This document shows, piece after piece, positions 37,401 through 52,400 of a stretch of DNA of 64,000 bases. Source of the DNA: Lagopus muta (lineage: Eukaryota > Chordata > Aves > Galliformes > Phasianidae). A model generated the notes under the pieces. It did not search any database. It was not told where the DNA came from and saw only the letters and a list, made by a program, of their open reading frames with translations. Position numbers and translations under genes: made by a program. The stretch's first letter is position 1; each line of letters starts with the position of its first letter. The stretch is taken from positions 16,540,501 to 16,604,500 of the forward strand of contig NC_064442.1 of assembly GCF_023343835.1 (NCBI RefSeq), read 5' to 3'.

Positions 37401-40400
37401 TAAATTGAGTTAGGGTAAGAAGACATCCTCCAGGCTCCTCAGCAAAACTCAGTTCTCTTATGCCTGATATTTCTTACACTACGCTACACAGCCAACAGCC
37501 AGAAAGAATACCTGAAAATAGGCAAAGTGACAGTCTTTGTCTCCATACCTGAGAAAGTCCGGTGCTTTGGAAATCATGTTTTCAAAATCCGCAAATCCTA
37601 ATTTGCCATCACCATCCATGTCAGCTTCTTCTATCACTTTCTCACAAACCAGAGTGATTTCTTCTGCTGTTAGCTCTTCTCGGGTCAGCTTATTGAGGGT
37701 TTGTTCCAGGTCTGCTTTACAAATGAAGTTATCTGTGTTAAAATCTGAAGAGTGAAAGAAGCAAAGAAAAGATCACTGGCAACTCTCACATTTATTTTCA
37801 GCAAAGACATACAAAACTATCTCAGTACATTACCATAGATCTTAAAGGCATAGATAGCTTTGAGCTCTCTGGGAGCCATTTCACTGAGCACAGAGAACAT
37901 GTCCACAAAATCATTGAAGCTGAGGCTTCCCTCTCCGTCTTCCGAGAAAGATTCCACAATTCTTTCCTTAAAGGGATTCTCCTGTAAATACAAACCTTTT
38001 ATTACTTAAAACAAATAAAAAAAACCAGTAACACCTATTTGGAATATCAGCAAATGCGCCTAAACCTTGCCAAACAAACAGTCGTTAGTTGTTTGAAGAT
38101 CTCTTCTTGCAGATAACTTTTTTCCTCCAAAATGCATCCAAAAGCTTACATTTGCATGTTAGGGCACAAAGTGTCAGTAAAGCATGCTGCTGCACAGTAC
38201 AGCTTCTTGCCTAGATTTTCTCAGCTCCATTGTTACTCATTTTCTCCATACTGGTGTTGACTTCATTTCTCTTGAGAGTAGACCTGCTTTATAAATGTTA
38301 GAATAAAGGTACTAAGAGTGTGAACACCATTTGCATAAAATTGCTTCCTGACAAGCTGTCATACTAATAAAGTCAAGAGAATTACTAGTCCTGCATTATG
38401 AAGCTAGTAGATACAGACTGGATGATAGCAGAAGAAACTAAGGAGAAAGTCAATAAAACAAATGGAGACTTTATACCTCTGCCAGCACCTGACCCAAGGC
38501 TGGAGGAATGACTACTGTTTATGAAAGCATTGTAAGAAGCAAGCATAGCTGCCTATCTGCTTAATGCAGAACCACCAATGAACCATCAAACAAACCAAGC
38601 CTGTTTATTAAGGATGTAGAGGTCGCATCCCTAGTAGCATCCTGTAGAAAGGTCTTTCATTTTCACTGCTATACAAAAATATCCAACCTCTGGTTGAAAT
38701 GAATCTGAATTCTAGAATTTTAAACTAAATTTCATCTCTTCAGAGATGATTCTAAGATCCTATTCCAGCACCTTACCAATGCAGTCGGTAACAACGCCAC
38801 TCTCAAAAGACAGTATCCTAAAACCATAAACAAGAGCCAGCAAGCACAGAGAAGTTGCTTTATTGCTCTGAAGTATTAAAAAAAAAAAAAAAAAAAGCTT
38901 TTACAGCAACAAAACAACATCTTTTCATAGTAACAAAACAATGTATTTCCCACATCTGTATAAAAACTAAGATGAATTTGCAGTTATTTCTATAAAATAG
39001 CTACAAATCAATTCAACTGAGTGGGAATAGAACCCATGAACGTGATCTGAACTGCGAGGGGCATCTGGCCAAGGCTGTTCTGCAGATCCTGTCTGAAGTC
39101 AAAGATGCCAATCAAAATATTGATCATTGTGTTTCCAAATTTCCTTTGTGATTTCAATTGGACATCATTATCTTTAGCTCTTCTTTTAAGCTGCTGCACA
39201 TCATTAAAAGTTGTTGAATTTAACTTCAGAGACAGCTGTGTGTTAGTAGTACATAGCCCAGTTCTTGTAAGGTACTTTGATGTTTTACATTTAGCATATT
39301 CAATAGCACAAGCCTATCGTGTTTGAGAACACAGCCTGGTAGAACCCAAATGTCTAGATTCTGTGATACACATGCTAATGAAGAATTCTAGCTAAGTTCC
39401 AGGAAAATCACCATTCCTTGAGAACACTGTAAATCTGCCTGTTCATACTAAGAGGTCATATCACAGACTTCTTAGCTGCAGTAATGGCCATGAAAGTCTT
39501 CCCCCGTGTCCTTCTTCATGTGTCAGTTACACGTTACATGCAACACGCCATTTTCCGCCCATTTTAATTTTAAGGATTCTCGTTATAAGATCAGCACAAG
39601 AAACGATAGTGAGTTGTGGCTGTGCACATAAATAACATTTCAAAGAACATCTAGTTCCTGGAAAGCAGCATTCCTTTCTTCTTCAGGTGATTGGTCATGT
39701 GTGGACTCACTACTGGATGACTCCTTGCAGCCTGTTCCAAGATGCAATTACAGAGAAATGGAGAGGCATTTATTTGGGTATAAGGCCTGGTTTGAAAAAG
39801 CCTGTCTTGCATCTAAGTACATTTGGCAAGTCAAACCACCCTGGAAATGTAAGAGCACATTTTGGCAGCCTTACCGGCTGTAACTTTGAGATACTTGCAT
39901 AAAAAAGCTAAAAGGATTATTCACATCCTCAGAGCATACCTGATCCATTAGGAGACTGCAACCTAATGGCAGTGTAGGTCTCAACATACATTAACTACCT
40001 AATGAGATGCCCCTGAGCCTCAAAGTTTGCACTCCAGGACTCCCTTCCATGGTAGCAATGGGAGTCTGCCAAAAGGCAAACAGCCATCCAACAGCACAAT
40101 TGTGTCTGTCAACCTTTTGTGGGTAGGTGAGTTCTCAGAAATCAAATTCAGAATTGTAATTTCTCAGAACAATCATGAAGACCAGAGATTTTAGCACTCC
40201 TAAATGCCAAGATAACTCCAACCTTTCTGGCTGAGATAATGGCGAAGATTAAAGTTGTTTTAAAAGACAGCTAAAGTAGAAACCACAGAGTCATGGTCCC
40301 AAATGACAGACCATTAAGTCAGTCAATAATACATTAAAATTCTGCTGCATGGCTTACAGAGTGAACAACTTCACAATAGGAAACATTCCTACAGTCTTTA

Positions 40401-43400
40401 AAGGGTAAAGATTAACAACCTCACTGTGCTCTGAGCTTCATACATGAGGCTGAACTCACTGCTCAGATGAGAAAAAAATAGGCCAGTGAAAAATAAAATG
40501 CAGCAGTGGGTACTGAAAAGAGTATCTGACTTGAGAGCTTGGAAATACCCCTGTCCTTGAATCTGTGAACACGGATATGGAGAGTTGCTCCAGAAAAAAT
40601 GGTTGATTTTGTTGTTTCAATTGTTTTTCAGTGGTCAGCTTATCAGCAAGACAAAGCAGGATTCAATTCGTCCCACTCTCTTCCTCAAAGCACATACATA
40701 AGAATGTATCTGTTAAACGTGTAAATATTAGGGAATGCTCAGTACAACAACAAAAAGTTAGAAATGCTATTGCGCTACATCACTCCCTTCAGAACTGACC
40801 CCATCAGAACTAGGCATTATGGCAACAGCTATAAACTGACAGCTTAGAGGCAGCCCTGAATAACAAACAAGGACCACACAGATGCAAATATCCCTATCAG
40901 CAGTGAATATCAGACCCAGGACTTCCTCGTTCCAAGTGCCAGCCATGATCTCACTAAGTACACTGTGGTTGCATAAGATGAATTAACTACTTGACATGTT
41001 AGAGGCCTTGAAAATACCAGCAATGAATTAAATGACCTGGGTATATTTCTTAAGTAACTCTTTGCCAAATGCATCTCTAAAATCTAAATGAAAAATAAAA
41101 TCTTTCCTCATATTGATTCCTTTCCTTTAACTTTCTCATATTGTGTGTCTTCAGGCAGTATATCTGTAGTTTACACAATGGAAAGTATTAGTTTACCTTC
41201 ACAGATACTTTTCACATCCTTTCTGTAATTTCATTACCTCTGCTCCAAAGAGCACAGATTAAGGTTCCATCATATTTAAAGGAAAAGACATGGGGGGGAG
41301 GGAGCAATGGGGAAAATGATACTGTTCCTTCATAGATCGTTTTCCTTCAAGTACTAATTGTTTGAGAAAGAACCCTTTTACAACAGAAAACCCACATTTG
41401 TCTTGTTAAGAAGCTTTTTCCATCCTCTTACAATAAAAATGAGGCAGAAACGATGAACTATTACAGCTAAAACTCAGCTGTTTTGCAGATTGCTGATGTT
41501 GAAGCCACTTGAGATAATTCTTGTAAAAGCTATCTATCTTCTTAACCGTTGCCTTTTCTAGTTAGACAGCTGTATTTCTACATACTTTTAATGCACCATC
41601 ACATCTATTCTGGCGTAAGGACTTAGAACACAATATGATCAATCATGGTGACTGGTTTTCTAACAACAAAAAAACCAGGCTGGATGTGGCTCTGGCAGCC
41701 TGGTCTGGTGGTTGGTGACCATGCACATAGTGCAGGGTTGGAACTGCATGGTCACTGTGGTCCTTTTCAACCCAGGCCAGTCCATGACTATGAATATTAT
41801 CGCTGGGCTTGTGCCAGGGGTTGTAGTCAAATCTTACCATGTTGTTTGTTACTCACACCTTGCTCTCACTTCCACCAGAGGTGTGAAAAAAACATACCAT
41901 GTACATGACACTGTGTGTCCTCTTGCCTCACCCATTTCTCAATCATCTTGTGGCTTGACCAATTAATTTCAAGCACAGTATCCTTTTAGTACAAACTATG
42001 TTTTAGAAGTAAGATGTTGCAAATAAATCTGAAATAATTCTCCTTAGGTTAAGATAACTAAGCCAGAGAGGCTGAGCAGTCACTACAAAATGCTTCTCAG
42101 TTTTACATCCGCATAAATTGGCCTTCACTTTGGGATTTTCATGCAAGTGACACTAGCAGAGATGCCCAAGCACACAAAGCAGTCTGCAAAGCACTGCTTA
42201 AAATCACAGGAAATGGTTTTATTTTATTTTGAAGCACCATGCATGCATTCATGCTCAAACCCATAAAAAATAAGGTGCAAACTTTGATTCTGAAAGGTGA
42301 CCAATTCACTGTTCCCTGTGTGTCCTTTCTTCCTCCTGACTGATTCCTGTGCCTGCTGCTCATTCTGTTTCAGCCGTGTGTGGATTTATGAACTACCTCA
42401 CTCACCACTGCAGTGAATGACAAGGCCTGTGAGGATCAATGAAGTCAGAGCACGAGACAAAAGTGGAAAGCAGCAGACTGTAAAGTGAGCGTAGCAAAAA
42501 TCGTTCCCCTCCAGAAAGCCCTTTTATAACCTACTCTACTCTTGACACAAAGACTGCTGCATCACCAGATACCAGCTTGAAGCTTCTATTAGAGACATAT
42601 ACACCACAATGACGATGGCCACACGTGCACTTCTACAGATCATACGTGACCTCTATGATCAGCCTACATTCCTACATCCAGCTATGAAAAAATGACAGAG
42701 ATAAGGCAAGTGAAATCAGTTTTGTTTTGAAACAATCTTCCCTTGTTACATGGCTTCACACTGAGCAGCTCATACTGTTGCCACATATTTGCAGTATTAA
42801 TTACTGTAATCTCAGCTAGGCTTATATACTCATTAATTTAGTAGATATATTTGCCCGTGTAACCACAGTGGTCAAAATTAGTGAACAGAAACTACAACAA
42901 AACAGTTGGAGTAAACTAGATCTGCTAACTTCAGTGTAATGGTAGACCTAATCAACTTAAAGTATCTGCCCCTTCTTTACTTATTTATCGCTTGCCCTGA
43001 CTTTCAACTTAAGAACCATGAATTAGTGAAAAATTCATTACCAATTTAAGTAAGTTCTTCTTTGAAACATAGGTATCATATTTAAATTCACCCTGGCTCA
43101 AAACATTAATGCGTGAAGTAAAGATGCTTCTTTATACTAGCAGAATCTAATTTAGAAAAGTGCATTATTGATTCTATCCATTTGTCAGAATCTGCAGTGG
43201 TATTGAGCTGAACATTGCCAGTAACTAGAAGTGTAATGTGCATATGAAAAAAGCCAGGTGCATTGAAATTATCACTAATTTTATTAAAATTCAATAGACA
43301 TTTAGTTTGTTTGTTTCTATTCTGGGATTCAAACATCATTTTAGTCTTTGTCTTGATGAGAACTTACTCAAGAACCAACACGAACAATTTGTTTAGCAGT

Positions 43401-46400
43401 CTGGAAAAGTTGGAAAGGTTAAGGACCTTTTTTTTTTTTCCTTATTAACTACAGTAAATAACCACATTGCTTGGAAAATGAACTCCGCATGAAATACTTC
43501 TTTCTCTTCATCTGTATAGGAAGTAGTAAAATCCATAGTGACCACAGCTGGTGCAGGTTTATGGCTGATAACCTTGCTGGCATTTTAAAATCCTGTACTG
43601 ATAATACCTTGAAAGACATGGTGGGGCAGGGGAGGGAAGTAAGATCTACTATCTTCATTTGACTGTTATTTTACTGGAAACAAGCTCACTATGAACTCTT
43701 ACAAACTCTGTTCCTGAAATGAGTGGTTAATCAGCAATATTTCTGAAGTCTTCCACATCTCTTGAGATCTGTGAGAGAATTATTAAATTTGACAGCAAAT
43801 TTTGTCCTGTTGCTGGCATAAAATCAAGTTCAATTTCCCTCATGATGTATTCTAAAGCTGGATCAGAAAGCTTCACAGACTTGAAGGGGTGCAAGAAGAT
43901 CAATTTTGATCCACTTTAAATACACTTCTTTAATCTGTTCCCTTTACCACCTATGTTTGCTATGGCAGCAAGATACGCTCTTGTATCTGAAAATCGAATT
44001 ATGGTTCAAAACAAAACTTACATTTTCTATCTCAGTTTAAACATTCTGCTGTCCTGCAAACATAGCAGTCAATGTTTTCATAGAATCAACGGTTTCCTAA
44101 GTGTCTGATCCTACATCAGTAAAGCAAATAAAACCACATGTGTGATTATCACTATTCACCGTCTTTTCTGAACCGAAGGCTGAAATCAACCTGTCTGGAT
44201 TTCTCACAAAGCAAATACTGGCCATCTGGCAGTTAAGGGCTTCATAAGAGCTACATAACCGAGGCAGAGCAGTTCATATTGCATTACCAATGTCCTAGAG
44301 ATTCAGGCTCAGTAATAAAATAAAACTTCAGAAACAGTGATCTTCCACACCAGAAGCACCAGTACAAACACCTAAGACACTAAAGCAGTGAATAAGACGT
44401 GACCTGCTAAAGAGAGATAAAACTACTTGCAACAGTGGATGAGTGAATCAAAACCCCTTAAGGAAGATGGATTTTAATTACAAAGATAAAAATGCAAATT
44501 CAAGTATAAGCAAAAATAGCTGGCTAGCTGGCTCAATACAATCAAGGTACTCCCACAGTGCTGTGAAGCACAGGCTATTTTATCCTGCCAGGATAAATTG
44601 GAAAAATCCAATTACTTCATATTCACACAGGTAAGACCATTAGTTATTTGTGATACTGTATACTAATTTACACTTTCATATATGTCTGCCCATTCAACAT
44701 GTCAGCATTTCAGTAAGTAATCCTATTTCAACAAAAATAATCTTCATTTTGTCCTAGCTGGTAAGCATCATCTAATTGGCTCTTGCTTATTGCTACGAGT
44801 AAGTCCTTTTAATTAAATAATCTCAGACAAATCTCATAGGGACCTTAAAAATAAATTCATCTGGTCTATGGACTGCCTCTAAGGGGAAGAAAAAAAAGTA
44901 GAACACAGCAACTATCATAATTATCAGTTCATCCAGATCACCAGCCTAATTCTAACTGGGAACCATAGCAGATAAGGGAAAGCGTTTTCAGAAAGGCGAG
45001 TACAACGGATATCTGGGAGACTTCCAGAGTTAGAGATCACATACAAATCATAAAACTTATCAGCAGCTGTGGAATTCTGCTCAATAAAAGCACTTAAATC
45101 ATTTTTTATGACATTCACGCTGTCTCCAGAATGTCTCGTGGTAATGAGTTCCTCGATATTTTCACGTGCTGTGTCAGCCATCTACCTGATAACTTCATGA
45201 AATACCTCCTTGTCCTTTTGAAAAGTAGTACATAATTGCTCTCTTTTTGTTCACCTGCTATTATTATTCAGCTGAACCTATGAGGAAAAAGAAGGCTTAG
45301 AGAAAGCCTTGCAATTCCCAACTTTTAGCTCCATTACCTATTTAACAATATGCATCATCATAGAGCCGATGGGCCCAATTAAGTCTGCTTGTGCTAGAAC
45401 TTCCCTCAGGCTCCTGATTTAGATGTCTAATTACATTTTAAACAATCTAATTCTGGATAATCAGCTTAGAAATTGGTGTTGCAATCTCCACTTGGGATTC
45501 AGTTTGAGGTAGGTAAAATACAGGGCACCTTTGCAAAGTACTGCAGACTTTTCCAGATTTGCCTAATTTCTTTATTTGTATAAGAAAAAAAAGCAAGCAA
45601 AAATTTGTGTTATATAAAATTTTTGAAATATTTATATGATATTTATATTATATATATGTTCAATCAGATATTTTACGCATTGATGAACTGAAAGGAACAT
45701 TTCAGCAAGATCTTTATACCATCTATTTTCAAAGTCCATAATTACTTTTCCGGATGCACTTTCTTCTTCATTAACTACACAGGCACATAACTTAGGGTCT
45801 TTAATAGATATTTCAACACATTTGCACACACAACGTTGGAAACGAATGGTTTATGGAATGCTGTAGCTGCTATTAGCATCTCATTAATAAACAAACCTAG
45901 AATTACGCTACTAACTGTCCCGTTTCTACTTCACACAGAGCAACATAATGGACAGAGCATAATTTTTGTTTAAACTCCAGCACCTACATGACTTATTAAA
46001 TGTCATTCATTTCATTAAGATGAGCTAGGAAGGTCAGCTCTGTAAGCTGCACAGGACAGAATTACACTGATACCCCTGGCAGTCAAGGACACTGAGTGTG
46101 TCAAGGACACAGACGATGCAAACAGCTGGTAAGAAACCAACCCAGAGCTGGGCTGTTCAGCCTTAGGAGCTACATAGCTTTGGGAGTTCAACAGCTGCAC
46201 AGCTCTCAACCAATTGATGAAAGAAACATTTTATAAATTCTAGGAGAAGCCTGTATCACATCATAGGTTTCATTTCTGTAAGTATTTAAACAACAAAGAA
46301 GTACATACTCATTATATTCTTAAACTAAGCAATGCCAGTAAGGGAATCATTAGCAAAACAAGCCAGTCAAACCCACTGGCTTCTAAAGGACACTATATAC

Positions 46401-49400
46401 AAAGTGGAAAGAGTATAAAACATAGTTTCATTTCCTCCTCATTTCCTTTACATTCTGTTCCAACTATCTATGCAAGAGAAACATCCACCTAAATATTTTG
46501 CCATTTCTGTGCCTGGCTACGCCCTAGAACAGTAACAGCAAAGGAAAGACCTTGGTTGCCACACTGTTTCAAGGCACCAAATTTAACCGCAAAACCTCTG
46601 GCAGTCAATTTACAGAGCTAACAAGGTGCAGTTTGTAAGCAATCAGAAGGCTTACCAACCTCTGGCAGTCAATTTACAGAGCTAACAAGGTGCAGTTTGT
46701 AAGCAATTAGAAGCCTTACCTTTAGCTCAGGCATGTTTATTATAAGCTGCATAGGTAGTTTAACATCAGGATCCTTTGTATAGTCCATGGGCACAACGTT
46801 TGGTGCCATTTCATGGTACCGACCATGCAACCTGTAAACAAGTAGAAAAAAAAAAGCCAACTTAAATAAACAATTCAATTCACATGGTACAGAATCATGG
46901 AATCATAGAGTAATGTGAGATGGAAGGGATCCACAAGGATCACTAACTCCTGGCTTCACACAGAACCACCCAAAATCCAACCATCTTTCTGAGAGCATCA
47001 TCTGAACACTCCCTGAACCTCATCAGGCTTGATGCAGTGACTACTTCCCTAAGGAGCATGCTCCAGTGTCCACACACTCCCTTCATGAAGAACCATTTCC
47101 TAACATTCAGTCTCAGCAATCAGACACAAATCCAGCTAATTGTTTCTTTTTAAGCATACAATGCTAAACCTGCCAAATTTCCATCTTTTTGAAAAGCTTT
47201 GATGCAGTATCCAGCGTAACTCAATGTGGGTAACTGATAGAAAAACAACAGGAATCCCACAGCCTCCTTTGGAGATCTGAGAAAGATATACATCATGTAG
47301 TTAAATGTAGCGTTAGTTTAGCTTTCATGCAATCCATTGGTGATACTGCTCTCACACTTGGACAGAGCAAGTACCATGACCAATATGGGAACCAGCCCCA
47401 AGAGCCACCTCCCAGGAGCTGCACTGATAGGCACTGTGTGCACTATTGTTCTGACACATCCCTCAGTAACATCAATTTCTAACTGGAAATGGTTTGCCAT
47501 TAAACCCCTGTGCCAACAGCTCTAACTTTCTTCTGTTTCTGTTTCTTCTGTTCTTATAGAAGCAGACAGCACTTCAGATGACAATCTGAATTCATAAGTA
47601 ATAGTGACCTGGCAGGGAAAGGCTTTGTGTTCTTTCACTCATCGTGTCCCTGAACAGGAAGCATATCTGATAAAAACAAAGTGGCTTTGGCTCTCTGCCC
47701 TAGTCACAGAAACAGTTACATCTTATCAGGGGAGCAATGTAAGGTTTTACAGTGCTATTTAAATACAAACAGGTTGGAAAGGCTGCCATTTACCATAAAC
47801 AGACCATTATGTATATTCATAAGCCCAGAGTCTGCAACCAGCCTCCCTGCCCTTCGATGACTACAAATTCTGCACTACCTGCTTCTAGGAATTCTTGTGG
47901 ATGCCTGCATCATTACTTTCCCATTCCTGGATGTGCTCCCTTTGTTGTCAAGACAGGTAACTCTGCACTGAGAATGCAGAGGAAAACCTGGTAGCATTTA
48001 CTAGTGTTTTCCTTCCCACAGATGAGAATAAGAAGAGATTGTTAACATTGTAAAACGTTTTAACAGGCAGATGATGCCGTGTTCCTTCAGATATTGGTGT
48101 ATGTTTAAGCTTAATGTACTAAACTCTGGAGTTAAAGCCATGATTCCCTAACAAACTGCTAACAAATGAATTCAGCCCAAACCCAAACTACTGATCTGCT
48201 TTTGCAGGCATTTCAGGTCTTCCCACTGACCCATCTCTCTAGCATAAGCACTAACTCTTAGGAAACTAAGTTTCAAGGAATTGATGAAAATAGAGAAGTT
48301 TCACAGCTCCTTGAGGGAGCTCACACAGTTGCAAGACTAATGCTGCCTGTGCATTTATATCAAATTAATTTGCTACTGATCTTGGAGAGAAAGTCTAATC
48401 GTCCCCAAGGTCACCACTGGGTGTGTTAAGGTCCAGTGAAGCTACTTGTGTAATGAGAACTCTGTGCTGAAAACAACAGACAAAAGCTTGTAATGGCTCA
48501 CTGATTAGAAGGAAGTAAGCAGAGGCTTTAAAGCAGCCTTCAGAACCTAACGTATTTAATGTAACATCTCACCAAGTGTAGGGCTGCCTCCACAGTACTG
48601 GCCACTTGATTTATGTTACGAAGAAGAAAGAATTTCATTCAGGAATGTATCTATTCTATTTAATGCTAAAACAACATGAATGTATTCAATGCACACTCAA
48701 CTTTAATAATACCACCCAAAAGACTCACTTCTGGATTGCTTTTGCATATTCACAGAAAATAAATAGCAGTGCAGCTTTACTGGCGCAACGAAACAGAGCC
48801 AAGAGTGCCAGCAGACTGTCCAAGTAGATCAGAGGAGTTGTGGGTTGACCTGGCCCAGAAATCAACTGTAGAGAATGGAATAAAAGAATTTCCACCAAAA
48901 TCAAAGCTACTGCCTCTTGTTCAGATAGAAGGGTTACACAGAAGAGTTGTAGAACAGCTCCTGGTAATATGCAGCGAACTCAGTGCTTCAGAAACCAGAG
49001 CAGCACTGATGAGCCTCTCCATGGCCCTGCACTCAGCCCCTCTAAAAACAGCTGCTATGAGCAAAAGCAACTGCATTTAAGACAGCACTGCACAGACTGC
49101 AGGGAAGAATGCATCGTGCTGAAGAAAAGACAGAGATGGGAACTTATGTACAATTGATGCTATAGTGCCCTGGTGATGCAAATTGCCAGGATACGCACAC
49201 TAGCAGGCTGTTGCCTTGAAGCCTATGGACACCACACAGAGCTGATCTCCACATGCAGCAGTGGATGAGCTCTGAAGGAGAACTCAGACCACAGAAAGCC
49301 TCTGCACAAGAGCAGGTCCTGGGCTGCAGCTGCAGCCCATGGAGAGGAGCCCACGTTGGAGGACCAGGTCTGGGGGAGCTGCTGCCTGTGGGGATCCATG

Positions 49401-52400
49401 CTGGACCACACTGTTCCTGAAGATCGGGATCCATGGTACAGAGCCATGTTAGAGAGCAGGGCTTGAAGAGCTGTGGCCTGTGGGCCACACAGAATCTGTT
49501 GGGGAAAGGCAGCATCCCGTGGGAAGGACCGATGGAGCAGGGAGGAAAATAAGAGGGAAGGAGCAGCAGAGAAGTGTTATAAACTGGCTGCTGCCCCTGG
49601 TCCCCTTCACTGCTCAGTGGGAGGTAGGGGAAGATGGAAGGGTGTGAAGGTGTTTTCAGTTTGCTTTTATTATCTCATGGCCTCTTATTATCTCAGTAGT
49701 AGTTGTCAATGAATTACATGAATCTCTTTATGCTCACTCTGTTTTGCCCATGACGATTATTGGTGAGCCATGTCCCTGTCCTTATCTCAACCCTTGAGAC
49801 CTTTCCCACTGTATTTTCTCCCATTCTGCCAGCTTTTAGTTAATGTCAGGTGCTCTTTCATCTCTGCAATGCAAAATGAAGCAGTAGAAATTCACTCAAG
49901 CCAATACTAAATAAATATCCTCCAAAAGCACCTGCAGTAAAGTAAAATAAAAAATTCTGCATGAGAAATGTCTTTGGGCAGAGCTTATACCAATAAATTT
50001 ATTCTAAAAGATGTAGTCATTAGGAAGACTTTGTCTTTCAATACATGTAAGAGTAAAAGCATTCACACAACTATATAAAGCTCAGTGCTTCTTGTCCTGT
50101 CACCACCAAGCATCACAGGGGAAAGTCTGGTTCTACTTTCTTCCCATCCTCTCCTCAAGTATTAGCACACATGGCCAAGATTCCCCCAGGCATCCTCTTG
50201 GCTAGCTGAAATGAGCCCTGCTCTGACTTCTCTCATAAGAGAGGCTCTCCAGTCCCTCCATTGTGCAGGAGGCACTTTGCCCAGCTGTTCCCAGTCTGTT
50301 CCACTCCCCTCCTGTACTGGAGAGCCCAGTACTGAACACCGTGCTACAGGCTCCATACAGGTCAGTACTGAAAATGAGTTATTCTCACCTGTGCCTAGCA
50401 AACCAGGTGCAACGTGACTGAAGTATTATAAAGGAAAACTTTATGACACAAAAGGTGTAGGTCATAAAGAATGGCCTAGATGTGTGTCATTCGGGGGGCT
50501 AAACAAGCTTAACAACAGGAATAGAAACATAATTAACAAGATCAACAGCAGCTTCAGGATGTATGTTCTTCTGCATGTAGTCTCTTAGACACATTTAGAA
50601 GATTCCCAATGGTGTAAAGCTCCCCCAAACTTCATCCTCTCAGCAAACCCCTTCTTTATGTAGAGCCCAAACTTTTTGAAAGACAGGATGTGTTAGGATT
50701 GCATAAGCTGTGTTCCAGCCTGTCCCTCCATCTGCACAGCAGCCTGCTCCAAAGGGGAGATGCATCTCAAGCACTTTTTTGTATCCCTTATCCCACTCCC
50801 TTATAAGGAAGGTTTTGCAGACACTTGGAGGAAAGCTCTGCTTATCTTCCCAACTTAACTGTCAGGCAGGTTTCAGATTTAAAATCCAGCATATCTGGAT
50901 GGGCAGACTGGCTTCTCTGAACCTCACCTTTTTCTCTTCAAAGACACGCCAAGGAACAGGCAGAGAGAACAATGCAACAGAATTACAAATGCTCTTCTGT
51001 AAAACTGGGCAGCTGGTGCCCAACTTGGTGATTTAGTGCCGTATTCCTCCAGCAGCTAGCTAGGATAAGTCAGCCTCAAACTATAAAACAACTCTAGTTG
51101 ACAGAATTTGTGCTTTTGGGCTAGAACAGACGCCCAAGAAATCAGGGTCTGAATGCTTTGGTATTTGCCAAATCGTACTAGTCTAGAGGGAGAAACAGAA
51201 CCATATGGGCTGGCTAGCAGGCAAGCGTTAATACTGGAGTTATAGGTTGGCTGCTAGAAAATCTGGTCCACAAAACTGAGGAAGAGAAACACTGCCTTGT
51301 AGGAGACAACTTAACTACTTGTTCCCATGTACAACCACAAGACAAGCATGTTAAGCAAACAGATGAATTGCTGCTATGAATGTAGTGTGGTGGGCTTTTT
51401 TGTTTGCTTGTTTTGGATTTTTTTCCTAAGCCTTTTTCTCCCCCCCCCCCACCAGTGGATCTTTTCCAGTACAACAAATCTTTTTTGAACAATAGTGCCA
51501 ACTACTGAGGTCCCAACGATGCTGGCTGGAATGGAATTTCTCCCTTCTCCTTATTTATTTTAAATATGGGGGGGGATATTTATTTTTAAAATTTACTTAT
51601 ACCAACTAATCCCACTGTCACAAACCTTAAGTACAACAGGCAGTTACACTGCATTCCACATTTGCAACTTTTTCTCCTATCTACTGATAGCACTTCACTG
51701 CTCAAGTATCAGTTCAGCTTGTTGCTAATTTTGCATATATATATGAATTTGTAAGGTTGATCTTCAGTGTCTGATTCACTTCTGCTCAATGTTGTTGAGG
51801 CTTTTTGAAAAAATACATTCACACGTACCTTAGCCAAGAAGTTAGTGCACTTACACAACAGAGGCAGGGAAGAACTGACATGTGCAGGAATATACAATCA
51901 GCCTTTACCACAATAAAGATATGTTGCATTTGTTTGTTCTCTCTTATCCACAAGAGTAGCCACTCATGAAGGAGATCTGCTTTCAGCAAATTCACAGTGG
52001 CTGCTTCTGAGCACGCATTACGTTCTAGGCATCCCAGAGCTGAGCCGCTGTTCTGGAGTCTGCCTGTATGTTGAAGTTGTGCCCTGAAGTTCTGGCCTAA
52101 TTTCCACATTCTGAGCAACAGAGGAGCATGTTTTCAAAGCCCTAGCATGTACCTATCAAAAAAGTTAGTAAGGTTCTAAACATTTGTCAGCTGTCCCCCA
52201 AGTATCTTAGATAATACACTCTCAGTAACAATACAAATATCTCTACATTACCCACCAGTCTTTAGCATCCTTTTGTCCTGGGCTCACAAGTGCTATCCAA
52301 TGGGTTGTGGGAAGCACTTCCCAGGGAGTGTATTTAGATTTTCTGGTGATAAACAGTCACCTGAAACACCAATAACAGCGTATGGCTTTTCTCTTCCACC

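Larger units (their letters stand above)
28482..37548 (-). other. CIB2 intron 5, with antisense provirus
   Basis: A 9.1-kb intron, of which 4.2 kb is the provirus at 29024-33243. The parts 28482-29017 and 33250-37548 are AT-rich and show no further repeat or gene that I can recognise. Confidence 0.85.

Noticed and set aside
33250..37548. Search for pol, env or a second provirus downstream of the 3' LTR
   Set aside because: No reverse transcriptase, integrase or envelope motif was found; the sequence is ordinary AT-rich intron.
38878..38896. A run of 19, considered as the tail of a processed retrocopy
   Set aside because: The coding-like frame nearby is on the opposite strand, and no target duplication or plus-strand coding sequence lies immediately upstream.
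49144..49515. 123-codon minus-strand ORF
   Set aside because: It lies within an avian LTR-type repeat with GC-rich minisatellite-like units; no coding similarity beyond that.
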